Origin: Halichondria panicea
Lineage: Eukaryota; Porifera; Demospongiae; Suberitida; Halichondriidae
Length of the DNA stretch: 64,000 bases
Reading direction: 5' to 3'
Assembly (NCBI RefSeq): GCF_963675165.1
Contig: NC_087393.1
Span: 2,361,502 to 2,425,501 of the forward strand
The first letter of the stretch is position 1. Each line of letters starts with the position of its first letter. This document shows, piece by piece, positions 20,841-57,478 of this stretch. Both the position numbers and the translations under genes were made by a program. The notes below the pieces were generated by a model that saw only the letters and a list, made by a program, of their open reading frames with translations, made no database searches and was not told where the DNA came from.

Positions 20841-22093
20841 CGTGCGATTATAAAGAAGAGTTGTGAACAAAATTATTATATTTTATGTAGCTATGCACAG
20901 ATTGAACTTATTGACTGTATAATTATAGTTCAATTATACGTATCAAATTATTGCAATAATGTAGCTAGAAACCAGGCACATAACTCTATATAATTATAAC
21001 TATACAAAATTGACACAAAAATATATTTGTAACTAAAGTGACAAAAGTTTGAGTTTATCTCATCAATCTGCCAGAATCTGACAAGCGAGACAATGGCTGT
21101 GATGTGCTTTACACCCTATACATGTGTGGGTGAATGTTTTTGAACCATAGATTGAATGATCAGAAGTGGAACCTAATACGTATATACATGCAGTGGGAAG
21201 CCCTTTTATATTGGCTACCGTGCATGAAGAAAGGCATGCACCTATATAGGTCCCGAATACATTATGCAATAGACAAAATCTTTTAAAGGCCAGCAGCTTT
21301 TATGTGCATTCCATTACATGTATACTGGTATGCATGTACGCGAATATATATAGGTACAGTTGAGCCTTGATTTTCCGAACACCTGGTGTCCCCACCTCAT
21401 CCGAATGGCTGAAATATTGGGATACCCGAGCCACACCTATCAATAATTCGAGTGATCTCTTCATGCAAAATCAGCAAACGATGTCCATAGCTCTTACAAA
21501 TGTAATAGTCTTGGACGTAATGCATCAGTGGACAGAACAAGGTAGCAAGCTATACTGTTAGGCTAAGCTGAAGCGTTAGCTGCTTCTGCTAATCAGCAAC
21601 ACAAAAATCTTTCAACACGTGGACACTTAATGCGCATGTGCGAGTGGGTGTTTGCTATGAAATATTGGCCGAATCTTTCATCTGGACAATCAGACTTTGG
21701 ATGATCAAGGTTCGAATAATCGAGGCTCAACTGAAGTATCAACAAAATTATACAAGTGAAAGTTTCTGACAGTCCCAGCTGTATGCATAGGGGGTATATA
21801 TAGGGCATGCACACACATGTACCTAGACAGACGCTGTGAGCACAAGGAGAGAATCGATCCAAACTTCCATCTTGTTTGCAGAACACACACACAGAAACAC
21901 GATTGTCAATGGGTTTCTGTAGAATTCATGGGTGTATGTATAATAGCACAGCGCCGTGTATAAAAACATTTTTGATGCTGCATGTGGTGTCACACCAAAG
22001 ACAAGATCTCCGAGCAATACCCCCCCCCCCCATTGGTATGTTGGGATCGAGATACTGCACTTTTTTTATACTGATTGAAGCACATGCATATAC
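20841..22093. other. Intergenic region between convergent GPCR and mind bomb genes
   Basis: AT-rich, with no supported gene. It holds one inverted-repeat element (21357-21733) and an 11-12-bp poly-C run near 22021. Both flanking genes end here. Confidence 0.55.
21357..21733. mobile_element. 377-bp pogo/Tigger-like non-autonomous element
   Basis: The left end CAGTTGAGCCTTGATTTTCC and the right end (inverse: CAGTTGAGCCTCGATTATTC) are imperfect inverted repeats. CAGTnGAnCCTCGATTATCCGAA-type ends are familiar from pogo/Tigger-class transposons. The left flank is TA as expected, but the right flank is AA, so the target duplication is not intact. No transposase frame. Confidence 0.6.
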
Positions 22094-25000
22094 CTAACTC
22101 ACCCTACACTCAATCATTGGACACTTCTTAGCTCCCTGCCCACAGACCACACAGTTGTGACACAAGGCTACATGGCCGCAAGGAAGGAGCTTAATGTCAG
22201 CCCCTATCTCACAGAGACAACATGTGAGGACATCTACAGAGTTCAACAGTTGTAAGGTACATGTAGCATACCAGTTGGGTTCAAAATGTGTACATGTGTA
22301 TGGATCATTAAATTTATAACCATATGACAATCAATCAATATACCTTCCACAGTAGGAGCTCTCCTTGAAACGGGAGGTGTGTTGTTGTACAGATTATCAA
22401 CCAACTTTGCAGCTTTGGCCTCTGACACTTGACCTGATTCGCGACTTCTGCCTACTTCATTGGTTTTTTGAGCTGAAGAAGATGTTTTGAGACTGATCCC
22501 TTGTATATCTTTCGAGAGCACTTCATTGGCGTTTTGAGATGTTTTGAGACTGGTCCCTTGCATATCTTTCGAGAGCATGCTGGCAGGGGCAGTGTGTATC
22601 TTTGGCTGGCTACGAGCCACCTAAAAATTATACATGGACTCAGTCATGCATGAAGATACATACAAACTACTGTGTAATTATTAGCCGACTATACCTTTGT
22701 GAGTTCGTTGTGGAATGGTCTCACGAGCTCCTTTAAAGCGCCATGGAATGAGTCTCTGTAACAGATGGAATAACAACACATAATTGAAGATGCTAGTCAA
22801 TATAAGAGGTACACACACATCATGATACATATACCTACACAAAATGAAACACTATTAATAATCTCAGCAATAGTAATTATCGTAACTCACGATCTTCCTT
22901 TGTAAGAGGACACGAGGGCCCAAACGTCTGAAGGTAGGATCTTGCCAGGGCTCAATCCCATCAGGTTCTTGATGTGCAGGTCAGCTCCTTGCACCACGAG
23001 GAATATGCCCACCATAATGTTAGGATTCAGCAGTCCTTTGCCATGGGTCTCCTCCAGCTCCTCCTGAAGCTAAGGAAACGTGATAAAAAGTATTATTGAT
23101 TTTTATATGTGGAGTGAAAGTGAAACAATCACAGCACAAATGGACAAACTAAGTGCAGCCAATTTGTATGTAATGGCCTGCGTCAAATTGATCATGTCTG
23201 ACGAAGGTGTATTGTCAGTATAGTTGGGAGTTTACATGGGAGTCTACAGTAAAGTCGTTGATTTGCAGGTTGAGGGTACAGTATTTTAACAAGTTAACAA
23301 CTATAGTACTTTGACCTCAAGGATCACACACTACATCCACTAGCTGTGTCAGCATACTTTCAAAATAAAGGGAGTGGCCTTGGTTGGTGCGCTCATAGTA
23401 CTTCTCGCCAGGGCCAAGTGCAGAGGAGTGTTTCCGTCCCCTGCTATGGCATTAACGTCTGCACCAAAGCCGACCAGTCTTTCCACAGTTATAATGTGTC
23501 CCTCATGTACAGCAATGTGTAGGGCAGTCAGCCGGATGTTGTTCAAGATGCTCACATTACAGGTGGGCTGTTGATGGGAAACCATGACAGGTACACACAC
23601 GCCAAGAATGTATGATGGATCATTTGTCATGCAAGCGTGCATACGTGTAAAATTAACATACACAATACTACATGTAGCTTGTATAGAACACGCACATGAG
23701 AAGCCAGTAGTGAAACAACGTCATAGTGGTTGTTGGCAGCTGCCACATGGAGAGGGCTGCTCCCATTGTCCTTCTTCATATTGATCAGCTCAGGATGAAA
23801 CCTCAAAAGTTCCTCGGTCGCACTGGAAAAAACTCAGTATGTGTTACATATGGGTACACACACATATGTAACTATAATACGTACTGGTAAATTTCATACA
23901 GCTTTGCTGTACGTTCATTGACTAACTTCATTAAGTGACGATAATAGGTGCAATAATTACTACGTGTAAACAGTCACAACATACGCAATATTTCCCAGAC
24001 CGCTAGAATCGTGAGCGACGGTAAACTGTTTCGAGTCGAGTACAGTGTGATCAGCCCCAGCCTCCAAGAGGATTCGGAGAGTGGACCTGTGATGAGAATG
24101 TACTGCTCTGTGTAGAGGTGTCCTCCCATCCACGTCCTGCATTGGTGGATAAGTGTAGTAAATACTTAAGAAGGTGGCGTAAAACGGCAGCTTTCACAAT
24201 TTAGCGCCAGCAGGTTTTAAGTAGGATTGGCCACCCGTTTGCAACGTTTGAGCAATTTTGCAAAATTGCACTGATTTCCGGCTTCACTAAGAAACACATA
24301 CAGTGCTCCAACCAAAGAGACTGGAACTTTTATACAGCTCTATCCGTATATATTTAAGATAAACTGGTTGATAGGGATGTATTATTATAGTATATAAGAC
24401 AGATACCTTGAGTTATAGCCAGCACAGTACAACAGAAGCAAAGAACAGAGCAAAGTTAATATGTTTTGTGTGTAAAAACGCCATCTTGTTTTGACGTTTC
24501 AATGGCTTTGACACGCCCTCCATGATGTTTGATGACAGAAACAATTGTGCAGTTGCAAGGTAGGCATCACATGAGCTTTGGATGTAGCAAATAACAACAG
24601 GATGATTTATGATGTCATAAATCAGGGAAATTCATTGCTTACGTCAGCAAAAGTAGCAAAACAAGAAATTTGTGCAAGAAGGGCTGCTCTAGCAACGAAG
24701 AGACTCTTGCAGTTTCTCTAAAGGTAGGTAGATGAAAACTACACTATTATAGTACATGCTCATCAAAAATCAGACCTTAACTAGCATAAACTCAAAAGTT
24801 CTATGCCTAACATATTTACTACCACAAAACAACTAGGTACAGTATTTCTCAGTACTTACTAGTGTCTAAGACTTCCGCTGAGGCTTAAAAGTTGAGCAAC
24901 ATATTGTAGTTCATGCACAAAAAAATTCAGATCTTAACTCAAAGAAATAGGCTAGTTCTATGCCTAACATATTTTCGTCAGTGCTCTTCTTCAGGAAGCC

Positions 25001-28000
25001 ATCTTGTAGTGATGATGTAATATGATGTAACAGGAGGTGGTCCAAGAGAAGCGCCAATACTTTATCTTTCAATACCTGTACTCATATTGAACAAAACACT
25101 TATACTTTTAAAGATATGAGCTGAAATGTGAAAAATAAAAAGTTCCAGTCTCTTTGGTTGGAGCACTGTACATGGCAAGTATGTGACTTCCCATGCATAG
25201 TGAAAATCAGGCAATTAAAACTAATTAAATCATACTCATTAGTACGTAATACCTGAAAATTTAGGTTTGCCTCTGGATGTGACAGCAGAACCAGCAGCAC
25301 ATCGTCGTGTCCTTGCGAAGCAGCCAGAGTGATTGAACTGGCTCCCCTCCCATTCTCTGCATTCACGTTCGCCCCAGCATCCAGCAAGAGTTTGGCAGCA
25401 GCACCATTGTTACTGTATGAGGAACAGCATATACGTGTGCACTAGATCGAGAGCATCTAGCTTTTCTAAGATTGATCAATAATTATAAGATGATATGAGT
25501 TTCATTTTCACTGCTTAATTGATGATCTATATACATGCATGTACATTATTATGTATTTAAGCGTGGACTTTATAACAATCAGCTAATTTATGGCCGGGAC
25601 AGAACTCACCAGAAAGCACTGACATGGAGTGGCATATCACCATCATTATCCTACATGTACATGATATAACGGTGTCCGTGAATAACATTGTGTTAACAAG
25701 TACAGTAACAGTAACACGCATGGCACTTGTAAGCTAGTATCAACTTTAAATCTAATTACGTTTCAGTCAGTACGGTATGTTAGGCAAAATAAATACCTCA
25801 GATTCCAAGTTTGATTTATGTTTTAGAAGCAATTCCACCATTGGCTTGAACCCCTCAATGATGGCTGTGTGCATGAGACGCTTCCCTTCTGCATTCACTA
25901 CGTCAATCTGATAAAGATTTAAAATAATTATTATGTTAATAACACAATTTTTATATGTGCACAAGAATGTGCTCCGTACACAAATGTGCTCCGTACACAT
26001 GTAACATACCGTATAGCAGGTAATTCGTGGGCAAAATATTCGTGGTTTTCGTGGTTGAAGCTCTGACCACGAATACTTTACACGAAACCTGCAGTCCACA
26101 AAGTGACTAAATATTGCTCAACCATGAATGTTTTGCCCCCCCCCCCGAAAATTACCCGCTACACATGTATACTGTAATTAATTAGTAGACGTACGTGCAT
26201 GAACATAATGAAACGCAGTATTAGGAAACTATGGTTGTGCTGAAAACAACACTTACTCAATATAATCGCCACTGCATGCTGGCTCGACATTTCTAAATAT
26301 CCAACCTTCATGTCACATGTACTGTTTAGTTACCATTTCTGGGTGCTTCTCAAGTGCACTATTCACAGTTTTCACATCTCCAAAAGCGACAGCTATCATC
26401 AGTGCTTCTGGATCTGCAATCCCGGCGTCTAGAGAGATTCGAACAGCTAACATTGCATCTAGACCCAGTCTGATATTGTCTGTTGAGCAAAGCAGAAAAT
26501 AATTGAGATTAAGTAAGCATGAAATTGTTCAAAAGACACTGAAGAGCTACAATTGCTGTATGAGGATATGATGCACACGTACATGGCAGACAGACAGACA
26601 TATACTGGTCTTAACTACTACTCCTTTGTGGGAGGGGAGAACATGCGTTAAGTTGAGCATAAGGGAATGGATAAAATCATTCCTGGCTATACATAATACA
26701 CGTATATGTATAATACATGCATGCACAATCATGCATGTATGTAAAGTACTAGCTACAATATGATATTATCCTATGGATACTGAAGATTATCACGAGTCTG
26801 TGCCAGTAACTGCACGAGTGCCTGCAAGGTACAAGTGACAGTTACTAGGCACAGACGAGTGATAATCATCAGTATCCATGAGATAATGCATTTATTGCTT
26901 AGCAACCAAAATGCAGGTTGAATCTGCGCCAACCAGAAGGATGCGTAGCAACAAAATTGACAGTTGAAGACGAGTTTAAGAGAAAGAAAACGACTAAAAG
27001 ACAAAGAAATAAGATTCTAGAACACCAGGAGAGCTTGCAGAAGGCTACTAAAAGATTTTGTATAGAACAGACAAGAAAAAAAGACAAAAAAACATTGACA
27101 ACCAGCAACCCATTTTACTAAGTCTTGGTGATGAGTCGCTTCCTGTGTGACTTGAATGTAAAACGCTGATGTCAGCACTACAATATATAATTATAAGCCA
27201 CATACATGTATACATTTTACATATGTACATGTACCTGCAGTGTATTCTGGAGGGGTTTCCCCTGGTGCTGGTACAATAGTTTCCGGGCTGAGGATCCACC
27301 TTTGACCTTTGATGATGACCTTTACATTGCCATTTGGTAGAATGTGAACTACTTGTCCAAGCTGACCGAGACACTGCAAGAGATTGTGGGAGAGGGCTGT
27401 TGGAATAGTGCACTTAATACATGTACATGATGGCAAGCAATGCAAAAAATCAAGGTAGAGGAATCACCTAAAAGATAAAGTATGGTTAGGTCCAATTGTA
27501 GCAAGGGTACAAGTCTCTTAGTCTGAGTCTTACAATGTACATGTTTTCAACGATAAATGCATGTATATACATGCACATAATTATACTGTTTCTCATACCA
27601 ATGCCATGTCATTGTTCCAGCCTGCTCCTATCTGCTGCAGTGAGTGCACTTTGGCCAAATCATCGATCACCCTCACGGTCTGCCCGTACTTAAACAAAAA
27701 GCCGTCCACCTGTGGAAAGGTAACCCATTAGATAAAGATCAATACAGTATGAGAAGCAAAACCATTCAATGATCATTACCCAGCAAACACTATAGCAACG
27801 CTGGAAGTTGTGAGAAGCATAGTGATATTATTATACCCAAGAACTCACAAAATAGTACACAGTAGTAGTACTCACCTTAGTGAGCGTGCCTAGATTGAGC
27901 TGGAAGATTCTGTTGTTGGAGTAGCGGACGACAGCTGATGATCTATTATCGTGGATGGCGTGTACCACACACAGCCGACCTATGTACTGGGGTATAGGAG

Positions 28001-31000
28001 TAACAACAAATGTAGCTACTAGTAGATAACGTTTGACTGTCTACATAACTAGAGCACTAAAGTGCAAACCCTTGGCTGGTGACATGATTATAAAGAAACC
28101 AGTAGAGTGATATATTACATTTAGTCAACTCAGGAGCAATAAACTAAACCAGACTAGAGGCATGCTGTGAGAACAGAGTTTTAGTGGTACATGAGGCATG
28201 CACAGTGGACTAGGATCACAACAAAGATGCCTGGACTCCTGGGATCCTGGAGTCAGCTAACAGAGCAACAAACAAGTCACAATTCTAGCTTTCTATTGTA
28301 GTGACCCTTTTCCACTGTCAGCTGTAAATACGGAGGGTACCTCGAATAAAGGCCGCGTGTAGTTAGCTAGCTAGCTGCCAATGTGGAAGTTCAAGCTTCT
28401 TAGTTTATGCTCGCTTTTATTCGACAACAAAGCTCTGACATCGAAATCTACTATTGTTAAAACTAATAACTTATTGTGTGAAGGCTATCCATGCTATAAA
28501 CCCAGTGCTGTGGCAGCCAGGTGAGCAGACCCTGAAATTACAAACAGACAAACAAACAGACAAACCAAACGACTACTATACCTGTGGCCGCCCACGCGCT
28601 CCTCGGGTAATAATGTCATACATATCTTTATACATGTATATCGGACAGCAGCACAAAGTGATTAGCTGAATTGTCGAAGATTTTGACTACAATTAATGTA
28701 CATCAAATCATCAAGTGACAACCAATGCCAAATAGAAGCTAGGTAGCCTCTCACCTCAGCCATTCCATCAATCCAGCCACCATGATCCTGCTGCGCTATC
28801 TTGAAGAGGTCAGGGTCCAGCTCCACACGAGCAGAGTCCCCCGCTGACAGAAGGCCACAATCATCCTCTTGGGAGGCCCCTTTTGTGTGCGTGTTAGGGA
28901 TTAGAGGGATAGTGAGAGATACATGTGCAATGTATGTATGCGTAATAATGAAAACATGTCAGCTCAAAACAGTACGTAACTAGTGCAAACACAAAAACTG
29001 TCCAATATGGTGTAATGAACCGGTAACCAGGTTAGAATTGTTAGTGTCAGTGCTGACGACAAGACATGAAACTCACCTAAAACCGGAAGATGGCTGGGAT
29101 AGTAAACGCCACCAGCTGCAGCGGTCGAGCACTTCAGATCAACCTATTTATAGTCACAGGAAGAGAGTTACCTAATAATGGTACACTATATTCTGGTGTG
29201 CATGTGCATGTACATATTACCTTTCCCTTGTGAGACATTCTGTAGACGTTAGAAACTTGGGCATCTCTCCACTTGACCTGAGCCACACTTCTCTATAGTG
29301 GAAGCAGTGGGAGGGGTCAAGTGATTACTGCAATGTTGCACAGTCATGCAATCTGACATGTACATGTCACTGGGACTACAACAACAACGTAACAGAAACA
29401 TTTGGAAAGCAAAATTGGGCAGGCTACGTATTATACTTGTATACGTAACTGTGACAGTTAAAAAACACTCACCCCATTCTCTCCCTCCCAGCCCTCTATC
29501 TTGATGACCTTCCCAATGGAACCCACTCCACCTGGTTTCCAAACATAATACATATATAGGAGTTCATTATAAAACATGCACAAGCAGAGCAAATCATGAA
29601 ACACCAATTGCAAGCTACAATAACTGAAAGCACCACAGGTGCTGATGCCTCGGTGGAGGTGCCAAAGCTACATAACATAAAGCTACTAATAGCTAGCTTT
29701 TATACACACATCGATTATAATTATCATGATGAACATTTCTGCATAAGAATCACAGGGAAACTCAAAGAGTGGGTAATGATCGACCATTATTGTTGTTAAA
29801 AACGATCGATGCCAAAAGTTTGAGTCTATGGCTGTAAGTCAGCAGAGCTTTGCAGCTCTCTTCTCACTCTTGCAGCTACCAATACATGTAGCTAGCGTTC
29901 TAGTGCAGGGCTAACTACTAAGTAGAGTAGCAACACTCGATGAACAAATTTTGCTACGAACTCTTCTGAAAAGGCTGCAATGGCATTCCAAGTAATCAAA
30001 ACTAGGCATAACTCGAGAACGAAGCTTTATTTTGCAAATCCACAAATACCAAGCCAAGAAAACATGACTAGAAGCCTATAGAAACTCTTACTGGCACTTC
30101 ATAGATCCTTGAGCAGCTAAAACAGTCTACACACACACACACACACACACAGATACACAAACACACTACCGTATACCTCGCTTGTGCATGCGCACCGAGG
30201 CATAAAAACAAGTAATCGAGAATTCTAGTGTACATACATCGTACAGTGTTTGAGTCATAATTATTAATCACTCTAGACGTCTATACTGAAAGCACTTGCT
30301 CAAGATCACAATACTGAAAGCAATCCCAAATGGCTCATGAGTACACATTGTACGTATACATACTCACCGTCTTGATCTTTCCACTGCCAGTCGCACCCTC
30401 TCACAACCTCAGCCCCAGGAAACACCCCCCGGGCTATAAATCGAGGGCAGTTGTATCGAGGGGGCACTCTAACGCTGAGGATAAGAGAGGTGTGGTTATA
30501 ATGACATTAATTTAGAGCTGTATAGAATTTTGTACTCAGTTGCCAAAATATCGATGTTAATAGGAGTAGGAATAGAGTACGTCAAATAAAAATCGTCCAA
30601 TTGAGCTTCACGCTCGAGAACCAACTACAAAAAGAACTTTAATGTTGTAAATCTAACCATACTATTGGATAGGCTTTCATTCGTAGGGAGCTAATGGTTA
30701 CAGCCTCTCAAATTAAATGTACAGAGATAGAGCAATACTTTAAGTTCTTATACATGTATATATAAGTCTTAGTTTAAGTGTATGTACATACATAAATACC
30801 CAGCAATATAAACTATAATTATATTCATAAGTATGTCTTACATGTACAGTATAATAATAATTATTGGTATATGGGGCACGTGATGTAAGTGTAACACAAA
30901 CAGTTTCTATGAAAACACAATGAATAGACTTTGCAACACATGTTACATGTGTACAATATGTACCGAGAACATTTGTATCTCGTGCCTAACTTTAGTCATA

Positions 31001-32113
31001 ATAATTGACATATAACTATTTACAGTTAAATATACAATGCACCGAGGACATTTACAACAAACAACTATCCAAGACACACACACACGTCAGAAATATTTCA
31101 ATAATTCCTAGTTTCACAGTAGTTGAGGGAGAAACTTGTTTTAATAGAAAACGCTTCCGCTGGTTTATTTTCAACTGACCGTTTTCTGGATGCTGGCACA
31201 TCTCGTCTGTTGAACTTGTGCTCGACGCTGTGTCTGTCAGCGTTGTAACAAGGAGTGCAGAGATGATAATCCACACACTGGGTGCAGCTCCACAGGATGC
31301 CTCTCACACTCTTCTCCCCACACCAGGTGCACTCCACGTGGAGGTGCTGGATACCTGCATGTGTGTGTGTGGGGATAACCAAAGCAGCTAGTACATGCAT
31401 GCAAAACAGATGACCTATACCCCTAACAGTTTATCATATAATTGTGTACATACACTGCTCAAGATTTCTACAAGCTAAACCATACAGCGCTTTATTTTCG
31501 AGCAGTAAACATTTCGCAGTTTTCGCGGATTGACCTTGAACCTCGAATTTTAAGTCCCTGAAAATTTAAGTCCTCTCTACTGTAGGGGTGTGGTCATTTG
31601 AACCGTTTAGTTAGAGCAATCTGTGAAATATTAGCTCCTCGAAAATAAAGTGCTACATGTACGTATACGGTACATTCGAGTAGGGCTTCTTCAGTCATGT
31701 GACAGCAGTAAGGTACAAGCACTTTCATAAGACTTATTGCTTTTAATACGAGCACCATGCATTTGTACTTTACAAATCGGTATTGATCTGATCAACACAA
31801 TATTAATAATGAAACCAAAAGTACGGCTGCTTGCAACAACATCAATGTACTATAGATCTACTCCCTCGACCTCAAATTGTGTACCTGTGGGAGCACTGTC
31901 CAGTACCCTCAGGTCATATTTTCCAGCTACACCACAGCGACACCGACACCTTTTGCCCGAGTCCCATTGCACAACCACTGGTCTCCCTCCGTCCTTAGGC
32001 TCCTCCATTGCCACCACCGTTCCAACATGACCCTCAACAACTCCTCCGTCAACATCTCCCCACTCCCAGTGCGGGCCACGCACCACACGAAGACCGATCT
32101 GCAGAGACTCCAT
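22094..32113 (-). CDS. MIB: Mind bomb-like E3 ubiquitin ligase, complete, 21 exons
   Basis: Predicted 930 aa; MIB proteins ubiquitinate Delta/Jagged ligands for endocytosis in Notch signalling. Exons (5' to 3', minus): 32113-31885, 31354-31180, 30468-30368, 29531-29473, 29292-29221, 29143-29077, 28879-28755, 27986-27876, 27709-27599, 27373-27235, 26479-26334, 25907-25797, 25650-25610, 25412-25253, 24136-23985, 23822-23696, 23567-23358, 23069-22891, 22755-22695, 22620-22344, 22233-22094; phases agree throughout. Order: Mib/Herc2 domain ([15 protein letters not shown]), ZZ finger ([19 protein letters not shown]), second Mib/Herc2 ([14 protein letters not shown]), SH3-like mib repeats ([23 protein letters not shown]), ankyrin repeats (about 400-770), a Ser-rich linker and one C-terminal RING ([17 protein letters not shown], 886-930). 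MIB1 has three RINGs and MIB2 two, so this is reduced and fits neither exactly. It shares a 241-bp upstream region with the divergent ABCC gene. Confidence 0.92.
24301..25168. mobile_element. 868-bp MITE with TA target duplication in MIB intron
   Basis: Terminal inverted repeats of about 30 bp (CAGTGCTCCAACCAAAGAGA at the left, its inverse at 25138-25168), directly flanked by TA on both sides as in Tc1/mariner-type insertions. Inside are two diverged direct repeats containing TCTATGCCTAACATATTT (about 24800 and 24957). No transposase. Confidence 0.8.
26006..26164. mobile_element. Palindromic MITE, 'TAGCGGGTAATTTTCG' family, copy 1
   Basis: The left end ATACCGTATAGCAGGTAATT pairs with the right end, which contains a poly-C run followed by GAAAATTACCCGCT. 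The two inner arms carry CGTGGTTGA / TGCTCAACCA-type complementary blocks around CCACGAATA. A second member is at 61896-62122. It lies in the MIB intron between 25908 and 26333. Confidence 0.7.
26765..26886. repeat. Long near-perfect hairpin (about 40-bp arms)
   Basis: ATTATCCTATGGATACTGAA... (26765 on) pairs with ...ATCAGTATCCATGAGATAAT (ending 26886). The arms include AGTCTGTGCC / GGCACAGACG and AGTAACTG / CAGTTACT around a short loop. It is located in the MIB intron between 26480 and 27234 and is probably a palindromic element. Confidence 0.75.
29627..30204 (+). repeat. 580-bp dispersed repeat family, copy A (MIB intron)
   Basis: The most complete of four related copies (A here, B 46593-47144, C 51582-52115, D 42954-43345). 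It starts AAAGCACCACAGGTGCTGAT, contains GCTACATAACATAAAGCTAC, GATCGATGCCAAAAGTTTGA and ATGGCATTCCAAGTAA, carries an (AC)n run, and ends with the palindromic TATACCTCGCTTGTGCATGC and CGCACCGAGGCATA strings. No open frame. Confidence 0.85.
31486..31654. mobile_element. Inverted-repeat MITE in MIB intron 1
   Basis: AGCGCTTTATTTTCGAG at the left pairs with CTCGAAAATAAAGTGCT at the right, giving a 169-bp element. The inner segment shares TTCGCAGTTTTCGCGGATTG-like strings with other elements of the window. Confidence 0.65.
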
Positions 32114-32354
32114 GAGAAGAAAAGAAGATGAAACAGGCGATCGAGAAAACCTGAGCTACAGCTATATAGTTAGCTGAGCTCAGCTAAAGCGAATCTGAGC
32201 GAATGTACGGGGATTTCCAAGTATTTTAATGAGCACGTGAATTACAAATTAAGTCAATTTACAGTCAGCAATCAACCTTAACCAAGCCTGACCCCAAAAA
32301 TGCCCTGCTTTTGAGCTAGCTTCTCGCACATCAGCTCGCTTCAAGTTGGTTGCA
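32114..32354. promoter_or_regulatory. Divergent promoter region shared by MIB and ABCC genes
   Basis: Only 241 bp separate the two start codons, which face away from each other. No TATA box stands out near either start. It contains a GCTGAGCTCAGC palindrome (32174-32185) and a CACGTG E-box (32235-32240). Use as a bidirectional promoter is inferred from spacing. Confidence 0.6.
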
Positions 32355-57057
<24,703 letters not shown>

Positions 57058-57478
57058 CTACGTATCTATACATACATGTAGCTCGGTGAACAATGAATAG
57101 TGTAGATGAATAAACATATAAACATAACCTCTTTTTAGATATTGTTATCATTCAAGCAGAACATTTACCGCACATAAGTTATTGATGTAGAAAAACAATC
57201 ACACTTTCTTTTATCCATTGTTTTAATAACCTTCTGATCATTGATCGTATAATTTTTGACAGTATGGACTCTTGATGTATTGTAGTTATGATTGCATTAA
57301 CGTGGTTTCGGTATGCATGTTGTGTCATTTTCAACAAGTTTGTGTGTATAGGTTTATTGTTCGTTCCGGAGAAAGGCTTGCCTAAACATTGGCTGGCTAT
57401 TAGTGGTGCATGTATATGTATGAAAGATCCTTCAGTTGTCAGTTGAGTTTCTGTGTGGTACACAGCAGATGAACAGCC
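57058..57478. other. Spacer between ABCC and the beta-helix/TM gene
   Basis: Contains the ABCC polyadenylation signal AATAAA at 57109-57114 and presumably the promoter of the next gene. No TATA box or other gene is clearly seen. Confidence 0.5.

Noticed and set aside
26918-27121. Lys-rich plus-strand open frame ([14 protein letters not shown] start)
   Set aside because: Lies in a MIB intron next to a palindromic element; low-complexity basic sequence with no further support.
29291-29292. Alternative MIB exon 5 acceptor two bases downstream
   Set aside because: It would break the frame with exon 4; the acceptor giving RSVAQVKW keeps phase 0.
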